64,000 bases of DNA from Streptomyces sp. CT34. Lineage in GTDB: Bacteria > Actinomycetota > Actinomycetes > Streptomycetales > Streptomycetaceae. Shown here piece by piece: positions 9,058 to 16,793 of this stretch; position 1 is the stretch's first letter; each line of letters begins with the position of its first letter. The translations under genes were made by a program, and so were the position numbers. The stretch spans positions 1,418,161 through 1,482,160 of the forward strand of contig NZ_KN708638.1 in NCBI RefSeq assembly GCF_000805335.1, read 5' to 3'. The notes below the pieces were generated by a model that saw only the letters and a list, made by a program, of their open reading frames with translations, made no database searches and was not told the origin of the DNA.

Positions 9058-9291
9058 ATGGCTGACAGGGTCAGCGGTGTGGTCCGGTGGTACAACCAGG
9101 CCCGGGGTGTCGGGTACATCGACGGGGACGACGGCCGCGAGGTAAGGGTGGACAGGCGGTCCATCGAGGACGGAACCTTTGTCGTCGAGGGGCTGCGGGT
9201 GACCTACGTGCCGGCGGAAGACGAAAACGGCTGGCACGCGGAGCACTTGAGCATAGTCAGGCACTCACCGGGCGCCGCCCACCCCCAGTAA
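9058..9291 (+). CDS. Degenerate cold-shock-domain protein
   Basis: A 77-residue protein with the layout of a CspA-type OB fold. It reads GVVRWYNQARGVGYIDGDDG where a classical protein has GTVKWFNxxKGFGFIxxDxG. The RNP1-like segment is RGVGYI, but RNP2 (normally VFVHF) is reduced to VRVDR, so aromatic RNA-stacking residues are missing. The region ends AEHLSIV, like the usual A.NV end of the domain. A strong GGAGG site at 9046-9050 supports the start. It may bind nucleic acid weakly or have another role. A hairpin terminator follows. Confidence 0.75.
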   Translation: MADRVSGVVRWYNQARGVGYIDGDDGREVRVDRRSIEDGTFVVEGLRVTYVPAEDENGWHAEHLSIVRHSPGAAHPQ

Positions 9292-9328
9292 CCCGCACGT
9301 CCGGCAAGGCACCATCCGGGGGTGAGCG

Positions 9329-9366
9329 GACAGACCCGTTCACCCCGCAAGGGTGGAGGGTCTGTC
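9329..9366. terminator. Nested hairpin between convergent genes
   Basis: Outer stem GACAGACCC (9329-9337) pairs with GGGTCTGTC (9358-9366). Inner stem CACCC/GGGTG (9341-9345, 9351-9355) closes a CGCAA loop. It lies after the cold-shock-like gene and before the end of the convergent secreted-protein gene, so it probably serves both strands. Confidence 0.65.
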
Positions 9367-9430
9367 GCCCGGCATCAGGCCAACTGCGCGGGCCGCCCGG
9401 CGGCTCCAGGCAGGGCCTGCCTTCTGCTCA

Positions 9431-9784
9431 CTACTTGACGCACCGCGCGTAGACGGTGCCGGTCACATGCGGAATCGACGCTCCGTGCCCCAATCCGGGG
9501 TCGTTGATCGTCACCTTCCAGGAGCGGGACGTGTCCGGGTACGACTCGGTGATGCTGCCGTTGGCGTCCTGACCCCGGGAGGTGAAACCGCCGCCGGTCA
9601 CCGTCATCCCGCGCGTGCACTTCGCCGTCCCCGTGAAGGTACCCTTCCCGTTGGCAACCAGCGGCGCGGTCACGGTCGTCGCAACTCGGCCCGGACGCTC
9701 CTGCGCGGATGCCGTCACCGGAACCGCCGTCACCAACGCCGTCACCGCGAGGCCCAGCATCAACCGGCTCACTGCTGTACGCAT
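9431..9784 (-). CDS. Small secreted protein, unknown function
   Basis: A 117-residue protein starting MRTAVSRLMLGLAVTALV with a clear Sec signal peptide, cleavage likely after VPVTASA near residue 26. The mature part has two cysteines (AKCTRG and YARCVK at the very end) that could form a disulfide, and the pattern C-x-x-G-x-x-V-x-GGG-F followed by W and a C-terminal AxC. This pattern recurs in small secreted actinomycete proteins of unknown role. The ATG at 9782-9784 starts the signal peptide; the open frame extends further upstream but is not protein-like. It diverges from the secreted gene at 10147 across a palindromic, AT-rich spacer. Confidence 0.75.
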   Translation of the reverse strand: MRTAVSRLMLGLAVTALVTAVPVTASAQERPGRVATTVTAPLVANGKGTFTGTAKCTRGMTVTGGGFTSRGQDANGSITESYPDTSRSWKVTINDPGLGHGASIPHVTGTVYARCVK

Positions 9785-9889
9785 GAGTTCAACCCCCACC
9801 TCTGTCGGGAAACGGGCCCCCGCCTGTCGCGGACGCCCCTCCCATCTCTGCGCAGCACGACCGCCCCTTATGCCAATGATCCCGAAATA

Positions 9890-9909
9890 CAGATAACCAT
9901 GATTATCTG
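9890..9909. promoter_or_regulatory. AT-rich palindrome between divergent secreted-protein genes
   Basis: CAGATAACCATGATTATCTG has perfect 7-bp arms (CAGATAA/TTATCTG); only one of the inner base pairs fails. It is a sharp AT-rich island in the 362-bp divergent spacer 9785-10146, which holds no gene. The position suits an operator controlling one or both secreted-protein genes. No regulator is known for it. Confidence 0.55.
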
Positions 9910-10146
9910 ACCCGGTTGTCCCGATGTCCGCAGGCAACGAAGACGCCCGGCGAGCGCGACGCGCGTGGGCCGGCGGCGCAAACCGGGTATACGGCGGGCG
10001 TACAGACGAACCGGCGCGCGTCCCGCCGCCCAACGCGACAAATGCCCCTGCACGCCGGAACTGTCCCGTCGCCCGCTGCACTAGATTCCCTGCCACCGTC
10101 GTGCCGTCCGGTCCCGTACCCGACGACGGGCCCTGAAGGGAACTCC

Positions 10147-10650
10147 ATGAGCAGTCCGCGGACCGACCCCGGAACCGCCCCTTGCGCCCCGCCCACCTCT
10201 TCCGCCCACTCAACTCCCGCACCGGGGACCGCGCCCACCCCCGGGCGGCCGCGGGCCCGCAGGCACCGCGCGCTCCGGATGGCCGCCGCGCTGTCCGTAC
10301 TCCTCGCCGGCACCTTCTTCACCACCGGCGCCGCCCCGCCCCGGGCCGCGAAGGCCGGTCTCACCTGCACCTCGATCGGCCGCACTTTTCAGGACGGCAA
10401 CACCGTCTCCGGCTCCGGCGCCATCATCGCGCCGTGCAGCGGCGGGGCGACCCTCGTGATCCAGCGCTCACGCTGGTACGGCTGGGAGGACATGGCCACC
10501 CAGAACTTCACCGGGCGGCACTCGCAGACCATCACCTACAACTGCGGCGGAACCGGCATCCACGACTTCCGTACGTACATCAACTCCCAGCATGCCGATG
10601 GGAGTTACGAGTTCCACGAGTCCAACCGCATCAATGCCAATTGTGGTTGA
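10147..10650 (+). CDS. Secreted cysteine-containing small protein, unknown
   Basis: A 167-residue protein with an unusually long, Pro/Ala/Thr-rich N-terminus. A basic stretch (GRPRARRHRALR) and a hydrophobic core (MAAALSVLLAGTFF) then make up a signal peptide. The mature part of about 95 residues has four cysteines (CTSIG, APCSGG, YNCGG and the penultimate Cys), an SGSG turn and a motif RSRWYGWED. It looks like a small disulfide-bonded beta protein; the function is unknown. AAGGGA precedes the ATG at 10147. The next gene starts 37 bp downstream and has a similar build, so the two are likely an operon. An internal ATG start nearer the signal core is possible. Confidence 0.7.
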   Translation: MSSPRTDPGTAPCAPPTSSAHSTPAPGTAPTPGRPRARRHRALRMAAALSVLLAGTFFTTGAAPPRAAKAGLTCTSIGRTFQDGNTVSGSGAIIAPCSGGATLVIQRSRWYGWEDMATQNFTGRHSQTITYNCGGTGIHDFRTYINSQHADGSYEFHESNRINANCG

Positions 10651-10687
10651 CCGCACAGAGCTCCAGGGCCGTCGGAAAGGAGCCCCC

Positions 10688-11197
10688 GTGCACGTCCCGC
10701 CCCGCACCGCCCGCCGCTGCGCCACGCTCACGGCCACCGCGCTGCTCGCCCTGACCCCCACCGCCGCCACCGCCGCCCCGGCACGCGCCCCGTCCGCCAG
10801 CTCCGTGCAGGACGTCGCCGTCTGCACCGCCCAGGTCGACAACCCGCACTTCTCCAACGGCGCGGGCAGTGTCATCTTCAAGGCCCGGATGAGCTGTACG
10901 GCCAACGGAAACGTCCCCACGGTCAACCTCCGGGTGTGGGGCACCCTCGGCTACGTCTACGGCGGCTCGCCCGGCCACCCCGCACAGGGCCCGCCCTCCA
11001 CCGCCGCGACCTCCGACCAGACCCAGACCGTGCCGACCAACGGACAGCAGGTGACGTACTACACGCCGGTGCCCGACGATCGCAGGAAGGTCACCGCGGC
11101 CGGGACCTACGTCGGCTCGGTCACCTTCCAGATCGTTGCCCCCGCCCCCGGCACCGTGGGCCGCGAACAGGGCAACTACGTCTACGTACAGCGCTGA
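10688..11197 (+). CDS. Secreted small protein, unknown, probable operon partner
   Basis: A 169-residue protein with a GTG start at 10688-10690 behind a very good GGAAAGGAG site. The signal peptide runs from VHVPPRTARRC through a hydrophobic stretch to an Ala-rich cleavage region near residue 30. The mature part carries a two-cysteine segment, CTAQVDNPHFSNGAGS then MSC 24 residues on, followed by beta-rich sequence ending YVYVQR. The cysteine spacing and glycine-serine turn resemble the start of the preceding gene product, so the two may be distant paralogues. No known domain is recognised. Confidence 0.75.
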   Translation: MHVPPRTARRCATLTATALLALTPTAATAAPARAPSASSVQDVAVCTAQVDNPHFSNGAGSVIFKARMSCTANGNVPTVNLRVWGTLGYVYGGSPGHPAQGPPSTAATSDQTQTVPTNGQQVTYYTPVPDDRRKVTAAGTYVGSVTFQIVAPAPGTVGREQGNYVYVQR

Positions 11198-11242
11198 CCG
11201 GCCTCCCGCGCCCGGCGTCCGGCGCCCGCTACGGTGGCTGCC

Positions 11243-11494
11243 ATGACGGACGCCGAGCACTGGGTCCCCGACGCCCGAACCCTCCTGTGGTGCTTCGGCC
11301 GCGCCGACGAGCACCGGGTGATGCCGGCGATCCGGGCTGATGTGCGGCTCCGGTCGCAGGGCGTGGAGCCGGGCTCGGACGCGTACTGGCTGCTGGTCTC
11401 CGAGGCCGCGATCGAGGCGGTGCTGTACGACCTGCTGGAGCGCGCCAGGGCGGAGGGCACCGTCTTCGGCGACCGGCCGCGGCCCCCCGCGTGA
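11243..11494 (+). CDS. Hypothetical acidic 83-residue protein
   Basis: Starts MTDAEHWVPD and is rich in acidic and aromatic residues with a helical C-terminal half (SEAAIEAVLYDLLERARAEG). No family is recognised and no membrane span or signal is seen. There is no Shine-Dalgarno site; instead TACGGT lies at 11230-11235, seven bases before the ATG, as in leaderless streptomycete genes. A GTG three codons earlier is an alternative start. Third-position GC is high, supporting a real gene. Confidence 0.6.
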   Translation: MTDAEHWVPDARTLLWCFGRADEHRVMPAIRADVRLRSQGVEPGSDAYWLLVSEAAIEAVLYDLLERARAEGTVFGDRPRPPA

Positions 11495-11759
11495 TTCCGC
11501 GTACGCGCGACTGCGATCGACCCACCCCGGGTCCGGGTCCGGAAGGTCGCCCGGCATCAGGAGATCCGACGAATTCACCCTGCATCCAGGTGATTTGACG
11601 CATGCCCGACGGATTGCCGAAAGCCCCTCGGCCCTCACTCCTTCGCCCTCGGTCCCTCCCCCCTCAGTCCCGCAGCCCTCGCTCCGTCCTTGCGGTCAGC
11701 GGTCCCGTCGCATCGCTGGTTCCGGCATCGAGGGGCGGTATGCGCCGCTGCCCGGCTGC

Positions 11760-12170
11760 CCGAGAGAGCCAGCGCACGGAGTGGTGGCCGCTCAGCACGA
11801 TGAGCGTCCCGAGAGCGATGCCGCCGAGTTCGAAGTGCCGCGTGACCTTCAGCGAGACGCCGCCGATGGCGATGATGATCCGGCCGCGGCGGGAACGAGG
11901 TTCAGCGGCACGGTGAAGTCCACCTTGCCGCGGATCCGGATTCGGGCACCCGGCAGGCCGGTCATGCCGTAGCGGATGACGGTGATACCGCCCAGCACGC
12001 CGCCGGGAATCGCGGCCACCACCGCGCCGACTTCGGGCACGGACCGAACAGCACCGCAAAAGCCGCTGCCGCGGAATAGGCGGCGGTGGAATAGCCCCGG
12101 GTCGCCGTCATCACACCGATGTTCTCGGCCCACGTCGTCGTGGCCGGACCGCCGACCGCAGCACCGCCAG
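11760..12170 (-). pseudogene. Remnant of a uracil/xanthine permease (NCS2), C-terminal half
   Basis: Three minus-strand frames in succession spell the second half of a UraA/RutG-type permease. Around 12168-12030 it reads TTTWAENIGVMTATRGYSTA. Around 12030-11890 it reads GAVVAAIPGGVLGGITVIRY with RGKVDFTVPLNLVP. Around 11880-11760 it reads IIIAIGGVSLKVTRHFELGG then GIALGTLIVLSGHH. At least two frameshifts separate the pieces, and the N-terminal half of about 250 residues is absent. The flanks 11495-11759 and 12171-12452 hold no gene. This is a clear dead gene. Confidence 0.88.
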
Positions 12171-12452
12171 AAATGGGGCCGGGGCGCGGCGGGGAAACTC
12201 GGGCCGTGGCCAACCTCCGGAATTCTGCGTCACGTTCACCGAGGCGTATCCCGGTACACCGAACGAACAGGGGTTTCGCACGGGGCATTTGCTCATGCGG
12301 AATGGCCCGCCGGAAGCCCGTGACAAAGGTCGTCACACATCCCGGAATCCGGCGGAGGCACCACAGCACGGCGCGCCGATTATTACTCCGATCCGGTCAA
12401 CGGACCGCGGCCAACGGCATATTCAGGGGTTTACCGATGCCACGCTGAGCGG

Positions 12453-13208
12453 ATGACGACGATTCAGCAGCACGGCGGAAAGGGCCCGCGGCACACCGCG
12501 GAGAGCCCCGCCGCACGGCCCCCCAACGGCGCCGGAACCGCAACCACGGCAGGTATGGCCGATGTTCTGGCGCGGATGCGCGCGCTGGACGCATCGCTGC
12601 CCCCGCAGGACGGGGTGGCGGTGTTCAACCGGGTCTACCTGACGGTCACCGAGGCCATCGCGCAGCGCGTAGGGGGTGGCGCCTTCGAGGACCCGGAGGC
12701 CACCGGTGAACTGGACGTCCTGTTCGCCCACCGCTACTTCACCGCCGTGGACGCCGACGCCGCGGGACTGCGCCCACCGGCCTGCTGGCGCCCGCTCTTC
12801 CAGTTGCGGCGGCACCCCGGAGTCCATCCGCTGCAATTCGCGCTGGCCGGCATCAACGCGCACATCGGCCACGATCTGGCGCTCGCCGTACTGGACACCT
12901 GCCAGGCGCTCGACTGCGAACCGCTCGCCCTGGAGGGCGACTTCGACCGGATCGGGACCGTCCTGGCCGGCCTGGAGGAGGGCATTCGGGAGACGCTGAT
13001 GCCCGGTCCCGACGTGCTCGACATCGCCGATCCGCTCATGCATCTGGTCGGCTCCTGGAGCCTGGAGATGGCCCGGGACGGCGCCTGGGCCGCCGCCCGG
13101 ATGCTGTGGGGCGTCCGCCGGCTGCCGGAGGTGGCCGAGGAGTTCGCCGAGCGCTTGGACGCGAGCATCGGCCTGATCGGCAGGTGTCTGCTGACGCCGC
13201 TGAACTGA
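12453..13208 (+). CDS. DUF5995 family protein
   Basis: A 251-residue soluble, mainly helical protein. The first 35 residues are low-complexity. The core begins at MADVLARMRALDASLPPQDG and contains FNRVYLTVTEAIAQ, the conserved RPLFQLRRHPGVHPLQFALA and GINAHIGHDLALAVLD, as in the DUF5995 family. The family has no established function, though the invariant His residues suggest a metal site. The start has only a weak ribosome site; a second ATG at residue 35 is an alternative. It converges with the davB-like gene. Confidence 0.82.
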   Translation: MTTIQQHGGKGPRHTAESPAARPPNGAGTATTAGMADVLARMRALDASLPPQDGVAVFNRVYLTVTEAIAQRVGGGAFEDPEATGELDVLFAHRYFTAVDADAAGLRPPACWRPLFQLRRHPGVHPLQFALAGINAHIGHDLALAVLDTCQALDCEPLALEGDFDRIGTVLAGLEEGIRETLMPGPDVLDIADPLMHLVGSWSLEMARDGAWAAARMLWGVRRLPEVAEEFAERLDASIGLIGRCLLTPLN

Positions 13209-13451
13209 CCCCGCCGCCGGGCAGGGGACACACCGGGCGGCGTCGGGCCGCCGCGACCGCCATCGGGCCGGCCTCGGTCGGCCCGGGCCCGCCCGTCCGA
13301 TCCCGGTCTACCCGGCCGGGGCAGCGGCGGCCGGTGCCGACGAGGTGCTGCTCGATCTCCCGGTCCGCTGCCGGGACGGCGGCGAACCGGCCGACCGCGC
13401 CGCCGGGCTGCACGCCCTGATCCGCGCGGCCGGCCTCTGGGGTCGGCCCGG

Positions 13452-15158
13452 TCAGTCCTCGGGGAGTTCGACCGGGGCGATCTCGTCGTAGACGTCGCCC
13501 GGGCCCGGGTTCGCCGCGTCCGTGGCGCCGCCGAAGTGGTGCATCACGCCCCACACCGCGTTCAGCGCGGTCTGCACGGCGCCCTCGGCCCAGCCCGCGG
13601 TCCAGGAGATGTCGTCGCCGGCCAGGAAGATGCCCCGCTTGTCCTCGGGGAGCAGGTCCTGCATGAAGTGGGTGAACAGGCGCCGCTGGTAGCGGTAGTG
13701 GCCGGGGAGGTTGGCCTTGAACGCGCCCATGAAGTAGGGCTCGTTCTCCCAGGAGACGGTGACCGGGTTGCCGATGATGTGCTTGCGGATGTCGACGTTC
13801 GGATAGATCTCCGACAGCGACTTCAGCATGACCTCCATACGCTCGTTGGCGTTCAGCGGCAGCCACTTGAGGCTGTCGTCGCACCACGTGTACGAGAGGC
13901 AGATGACGGCCGGCCGGTCCGGCCCGTCGTCCAGGAGGTAGGTGCCGCGGGTCATCCGGTCGGTGAGCGTCATGCTCATCACGTCCCGGCCGGTGGGCTC
14001 GCCGTTCTCGTCGACGGCCTTGTCCAGCCAGAACGGCCGGTCCACGGGCACGAAGAGCTTGCTGGACTCCATGTAGTGGGTCCGCTCCATCGCCGTCCAG
14101 TGGTCGATGGGGAACAGCTCGTCGTCACAGGCGATCTTGCTCAGCAGCATCCAGGACTGCGCGGTGAAGACCGCGGCCTCGTAGGTGCGGATGTCGCCGG
14201 CGGCGTCGGTCACGGTGACCCGGTTGCCCGCGGTGCGGTGGAGCCGGGTCACGGCCGGGCGCGGCGCGCCGTCGTGCAGCGTGGCGAGCGAGGTGCCCGG
14301 CGCCCAGTACACGATCTTCTCGGGCTCGCGCTCCCACAGGCGCAGCGGCAGCTGCTGGCTGCCGCCCACGATGCCCCGGTGGTGGTCGTCGGCCTCGGTG
14401 TAGACGACGCGCAGGATCTCCAGGATGGAGTTGGGGAAGTCGGTGTCCCAGCCGCCGGTGCCGAAGCCGACCTGGCCGAAGATCTCCCGGTGGCGGAAGG
14501 AACGGAAGGCGGTGGAGTCGCAGAGGAAGCCGTAGAAGGTCTGGTTGTCGAGCTTCTCGACGAGCCGGGACCAGATCTCCCGGATCCGCGGGACGTCGCG
14601 TTCGCGCAGCGCCCGGTTCATGTCGGAGAAGTCCGCGCCCTCCTCCAGGCAGGCGTTCCAGGCGTCCATGACCTGGGTGTAGACCTCCGGCAGGTCCTCG
14701 ACGGTGCGCGCGTAGTGCGACTCGCCCTTGAGGTCCACGACCGTCGACGGGGTGTCGGGGGCCAGCGGGTTGGGGAACGGCTTGGTCTCCAGGCCCACCA
14801 GGTCGATGTAGTGCTGGAGCGCGGTGGAGCTCGGCGGGAAGCGCATCGCGCCCATCTCGGCGGTCAGGCTCGGGTCGCAGCCCTCGAAGCCGACGGTGCG
14901 CAGCCGGCCGCCTATCCGGTCCGCCTCGTAGACGACGGGCTTGAGGCCCATCTTCATCAACTCGTAGGCGGTGACGATGCCGGAGAGGCCGCCGCCGATG
15001 ACCGCGACCTCCTTGCCGTGCTCGGTGGCGGGGACCTGACCGAGGCCCGCGGGGTGCGCCAGGAAGTCGTCATAGGCGTACGGGAAGTCCGGGCCGAACA
15101 TGGTGATCGGCGGCTGGGCATCCGCGTGGTGGGCGGCGGTGGGCACCGTGGACGTCAT
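13452..15158 (-). CDS. davB: Flavoprotein amino-acid 2-monooxygenase, DavB-like
   Basis: A 568-residue FAD enzyme of the amine oxidase superfamily. The FAD fold is at residues 50-88: VAVIGGGLSG, VVYEAD and GGRLRT. From memory of the family it tracks Pseudomonas lysine 2-monooxygenase closely along its whole length, for example GPDFPYAYDDFLAHPAGLG, GLETKPFPNPL, FGQVGFGTGGWDTDFPNS and the C-terminal NPGPGDVYDEI. Such enzymes decarboxylate lysine, arginine or tryptophan oxidatively to the amide one carbon shorter. The DavA-like amidase upstream fits as the next step. AAGGAG precedes the ATG at 15158; the longer frame upstream is ignored. Lysine versus arginine cannot be decided here. Confidence 0.85.
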   Translation of the reverse strand: MTSTVPTAAHHADAQPPITMFGPDFPYAYDDFLAHPAGLGQVPATEHGKEVAVIGGGLSGIVTAYELMKMGLKPVVYEADRIGGRLRTVGFEGCDPSLTAEMGAMRFPPSSTALQHYIDLVGLETKPFPNPLAPDTPSTVVDLKGESHYARTVEDLPEVYTQVMDAWNACLEEGADFSDMNRALRERDVPRIREIWSRLVEKLDNQTFYGFLCDSTAFRSFRHREIFGQVGFGTGGWDTDFPNSILEILRVVYTEADDHHRGIVGGSQQLPLRLWEREPEKIVYWAPGTSLATLHDGAPRPAVTRLHRTAGNRVTVTDAAGDIRTYEAAVFTAQSWMLLSKIACDDELFPIDHWTAMERTHYMESSKLFVPVDRPFWLDKAVDENGEPTGRDVMSMTLTDRMTRGTYLLDDGPDRPAVICLSYTWCDDSLKWLPLNANERMEVMLKSLSEIYPNVDIRKHIIGNPVTVSWENEPYFMGAFKANLPGHYRYQRRLFTHFMQDLLPEDKRGIFLAGDDISWTAGWAEGAVQTALNAVWGVMHHFGGATDAANPGPGDVYDEIAPVELPED

Positions 15159-15296
15159 CGGGGCGGACTCCTTGCGGGCGGGGGCGGTGTGTCGGGACAG
15201 GCCGGAGCGGGGCTCGGCGGGATACGGGGCCGGGGGCGGCTCGGCGGGGCGGGCCGGGGCGGCCACCCGCGGCCCGTCGTGCGGCGGGGCGGATCA

Positions 15297-15341
15297 GGTC
15301 ACGTCAGGGGCGGTCACGTCAGGGGTGGTCACGTCAGGGGG
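15297..15341. repeat. Three tandem 15-bp repeats between davA and davB
   Basis: GGTCACGTCAGGGG plus one variable base, repeated at 15297-15311, 15312-15326 and 15327-15341. A decayed copy (GGTGACATCAGG) follows near 15357. It sits in the 288-bp gap between the two genes, about 140 bp upstream of the davB start. Confidence 0.85.
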
Positions 15342-15446
15342 TGGTGGCATCGGGCAGGTGACATCAGGTCGGCGGCCGAGGCACGGCGGCGCTGCGGTCA
15401 TGTCGGCGGCCGGTGCGCATCCGGGGGCCGGTCGCGACGGTGGGGG

Positions 15447-16274
15447 TCACGCCAGGTGGCCGTACAGCTCGGGCCGCCGGTCGTGCAGATAGGGGTTGTT
15501 CTCCCGCGACTCCTTGAGGAAGTCCGGGTCGACCGCGGCCTGCACCAGCTGCTCGGAGCGCCCGGCGCGGGTCCGTACGACACCGTCGGGACCGGCCAGG
15601 CAGCTGAGCCCGACGAACTCGAACTCGCCTTCCTCGCCGACCCGGTTGACGTACGCGAGGTACATCTGGTTCTCGAAGGCGCGCACGGGGATGACGGACT
15701 CCGCGACGAACTGGAAGGGGTGCATCTGCGCGGTCGGCACCAGCAGCAGGTCCGTGCCGGCCAGCGCGTGCGCCCGGACGTTCTCCGGGAACTCCACGTC
15801 GTAGCAGATCAGCAGGCCGATCCGGACCCCGGCGAGCTCGGCCTGTACGACGGGCCGGTCGCCCGGCGTGAACCATTCGCGCTCGAAGCAGCCGAAGAGA
15901 TGGGTCTTACGGTAGTTCGCGAGCCGCGCGCCGTCCGGGCCGATCAGCTGCGCCGAGTTGTGGACCATGGCCCGGCCGTCGCCCGCGTCGCGCTCGCCCT
16001 GCGGGGCGCGCTCCGGGTAGCCGTAGAGGATCGCGATGCGGTGGGCGGCGGCGATACCGGCGATGGCCCGGGCGCCGGCGCCGTCCGCGGTCTCGGCGAG
16101 GCGGTGGACGTCGCCGCCGATGGCATAGCCGGTGAGGAACAGCTCGGGGCAGGCGAGCAGCCCGGCGCCGGTGGCGGCTGCCTCACGGGCCGCGTCGTCC
16201 AGCAGCCGCAGGTTGTGCGCGACGTCGCCGGGCCGTCCCGAACTCTGGAGCAGGGCGGTGTGCAGCGGCGGCAT
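15447..16274 (-). CDS. davA: Carbon-nitrogen hydrolase, DavA-like amidase
   Basis: A 275-residue nitrilase-superfamily hydrolase. The Glu-Lys-Cys triad is visible: E44 in CPELFLTGY, Lys in NYRKTHLFG, Cys in GLLICYDVEFPEN. It matches 5-aminovaleramidase (DavA) in stretches such as AHRIAILYGYPER and in overall length. It probably hydrolyses the omega-amino or guanidino amide made by the monooxygenase downstream, giving 5-aminovalerate or 4-guanidinobutyrate plus ammonia. The ATG at 16274 has GAGAGG eight bases upstream. Repeated operator-like sites lie 80-140 bp upstream. Substrate is inferred from the neighbour. Confidence 0.87.
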   Translation of the reverse strand: MPPLHTALLQSSGRPGDVAHNLRLLDDAAREAAATGAGLLACPELFLTGYAIGGDVHRLAETADGAGARAIAGIAAAHRIAILYGYPERAPQGERDAGDGRAMVHNSAQLIGPDGARLANYRKTHLFGCFEREWFTPGDRPVVQAELAGVRIGLLICYDVEFPENVRAHALAGTDLLLVPTAQMHPFQFVAESVIPVRAFENQMYLAYVNRVGEEGEFEFVGLSCLAGPDGVVRTRAGRSEQLVQAAVDPDFLKESRENNPYLHDRRPELYGHLA

Positions 16275-16350
16275 GGGACCTCTCGGCGGGACGGTGCGGG
16301 CGGGACGCAATGACGGTACGGGCCGCCGCCGAGCCCGGACAAGGCGCCAC

Positions 16351-16411
16351 CGTTGCGCGCCGACGGACGATTCGTTGCGCGTTCAATGGCTTGTCCGGCG
16401 ATTCGTTGTGC
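16351..16411 (-). promoter_or_regulatory. Repeated operator-like sites upstream of davA
   Basis: GATTCGTTGCGC (16369-16380) and GATTCGTTGTGC (16400-16411) are direct repeats 31 bp apart. A partial CGTTGCGCGC lies at 16351-16360. The same motif recurs upstream of the APC permease-lrp operon (22388-22450). Spacing near whole helical turns suits a regulator of the Lrp type. Shared control is an inference. Confidence 0.55.
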
Positions 16412-16793
16412 CGGGCGTCCGTGCAGGTGGGGCCGGGGCGGGACGGCTCCGGTAGCGGGGGCGGGACAGCTCCGGCGGCGGGGAAGCCGCCCCCTGGCAT
16501 GACGGGCTGATCAACCCGTGGTGTGAGCGGAGCGGGTGTCTGGTCCCCCAGGTCGGCGCGCACCTTCACGCCGCGGTGCGATGTGCGGTTGGGGGATGCG
16601 GCGGGAGCCTGTGAGCATCCGGCGGCCGACCGGCGACCGCCACATCGGCCCTCTCGAAAGGACAGCCGCAGTCATGATCCATCCGCGCCTCTCCCCCGCC
16701 CCCGGTCCGCTTCGCTCCCACCCCCCGGGCGTCTCTCCGCCCCGGGGCAGCCGCCTCCGACCCCCGCACTCGCGCGGCACCGCGCGCGCCTCC
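16412..16793. other. Gene-free stretch with a short direct repeat
   Basis: No believable gene is seen. An 18-bp direct repeat, GGGGCGGGACRGCTCCGG, occurs at 16435-16452 and 16458-16475. It is followed by a small hairpin (GGCGGC/GCCGCC, 16474-16491). A ribosome-site-like GAAAGGA (16656-16662) precedes an ATG at 16674, but the frame that follows is proline/arginine-rich, runs antisense into the LysR gene and resembles no protein. It may be the relic start of a lost gene. Confidence 0.45.

Noticed and set aside
13336..13446. Coding-like open stretch (ADEVLLDLPVRCRDGG) between DUF5995 and davB
   Set aside because: Third positions are very GC-rich, but there is no start codon or ribosome site, and no family is recognised. 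It may be a relic but cannot be supported.
15297..15360. Tandem repeats considered as a CRISPR array
   Set aside because: Units are only 15 bp, back to back with no spacers, and no cas genes are present.
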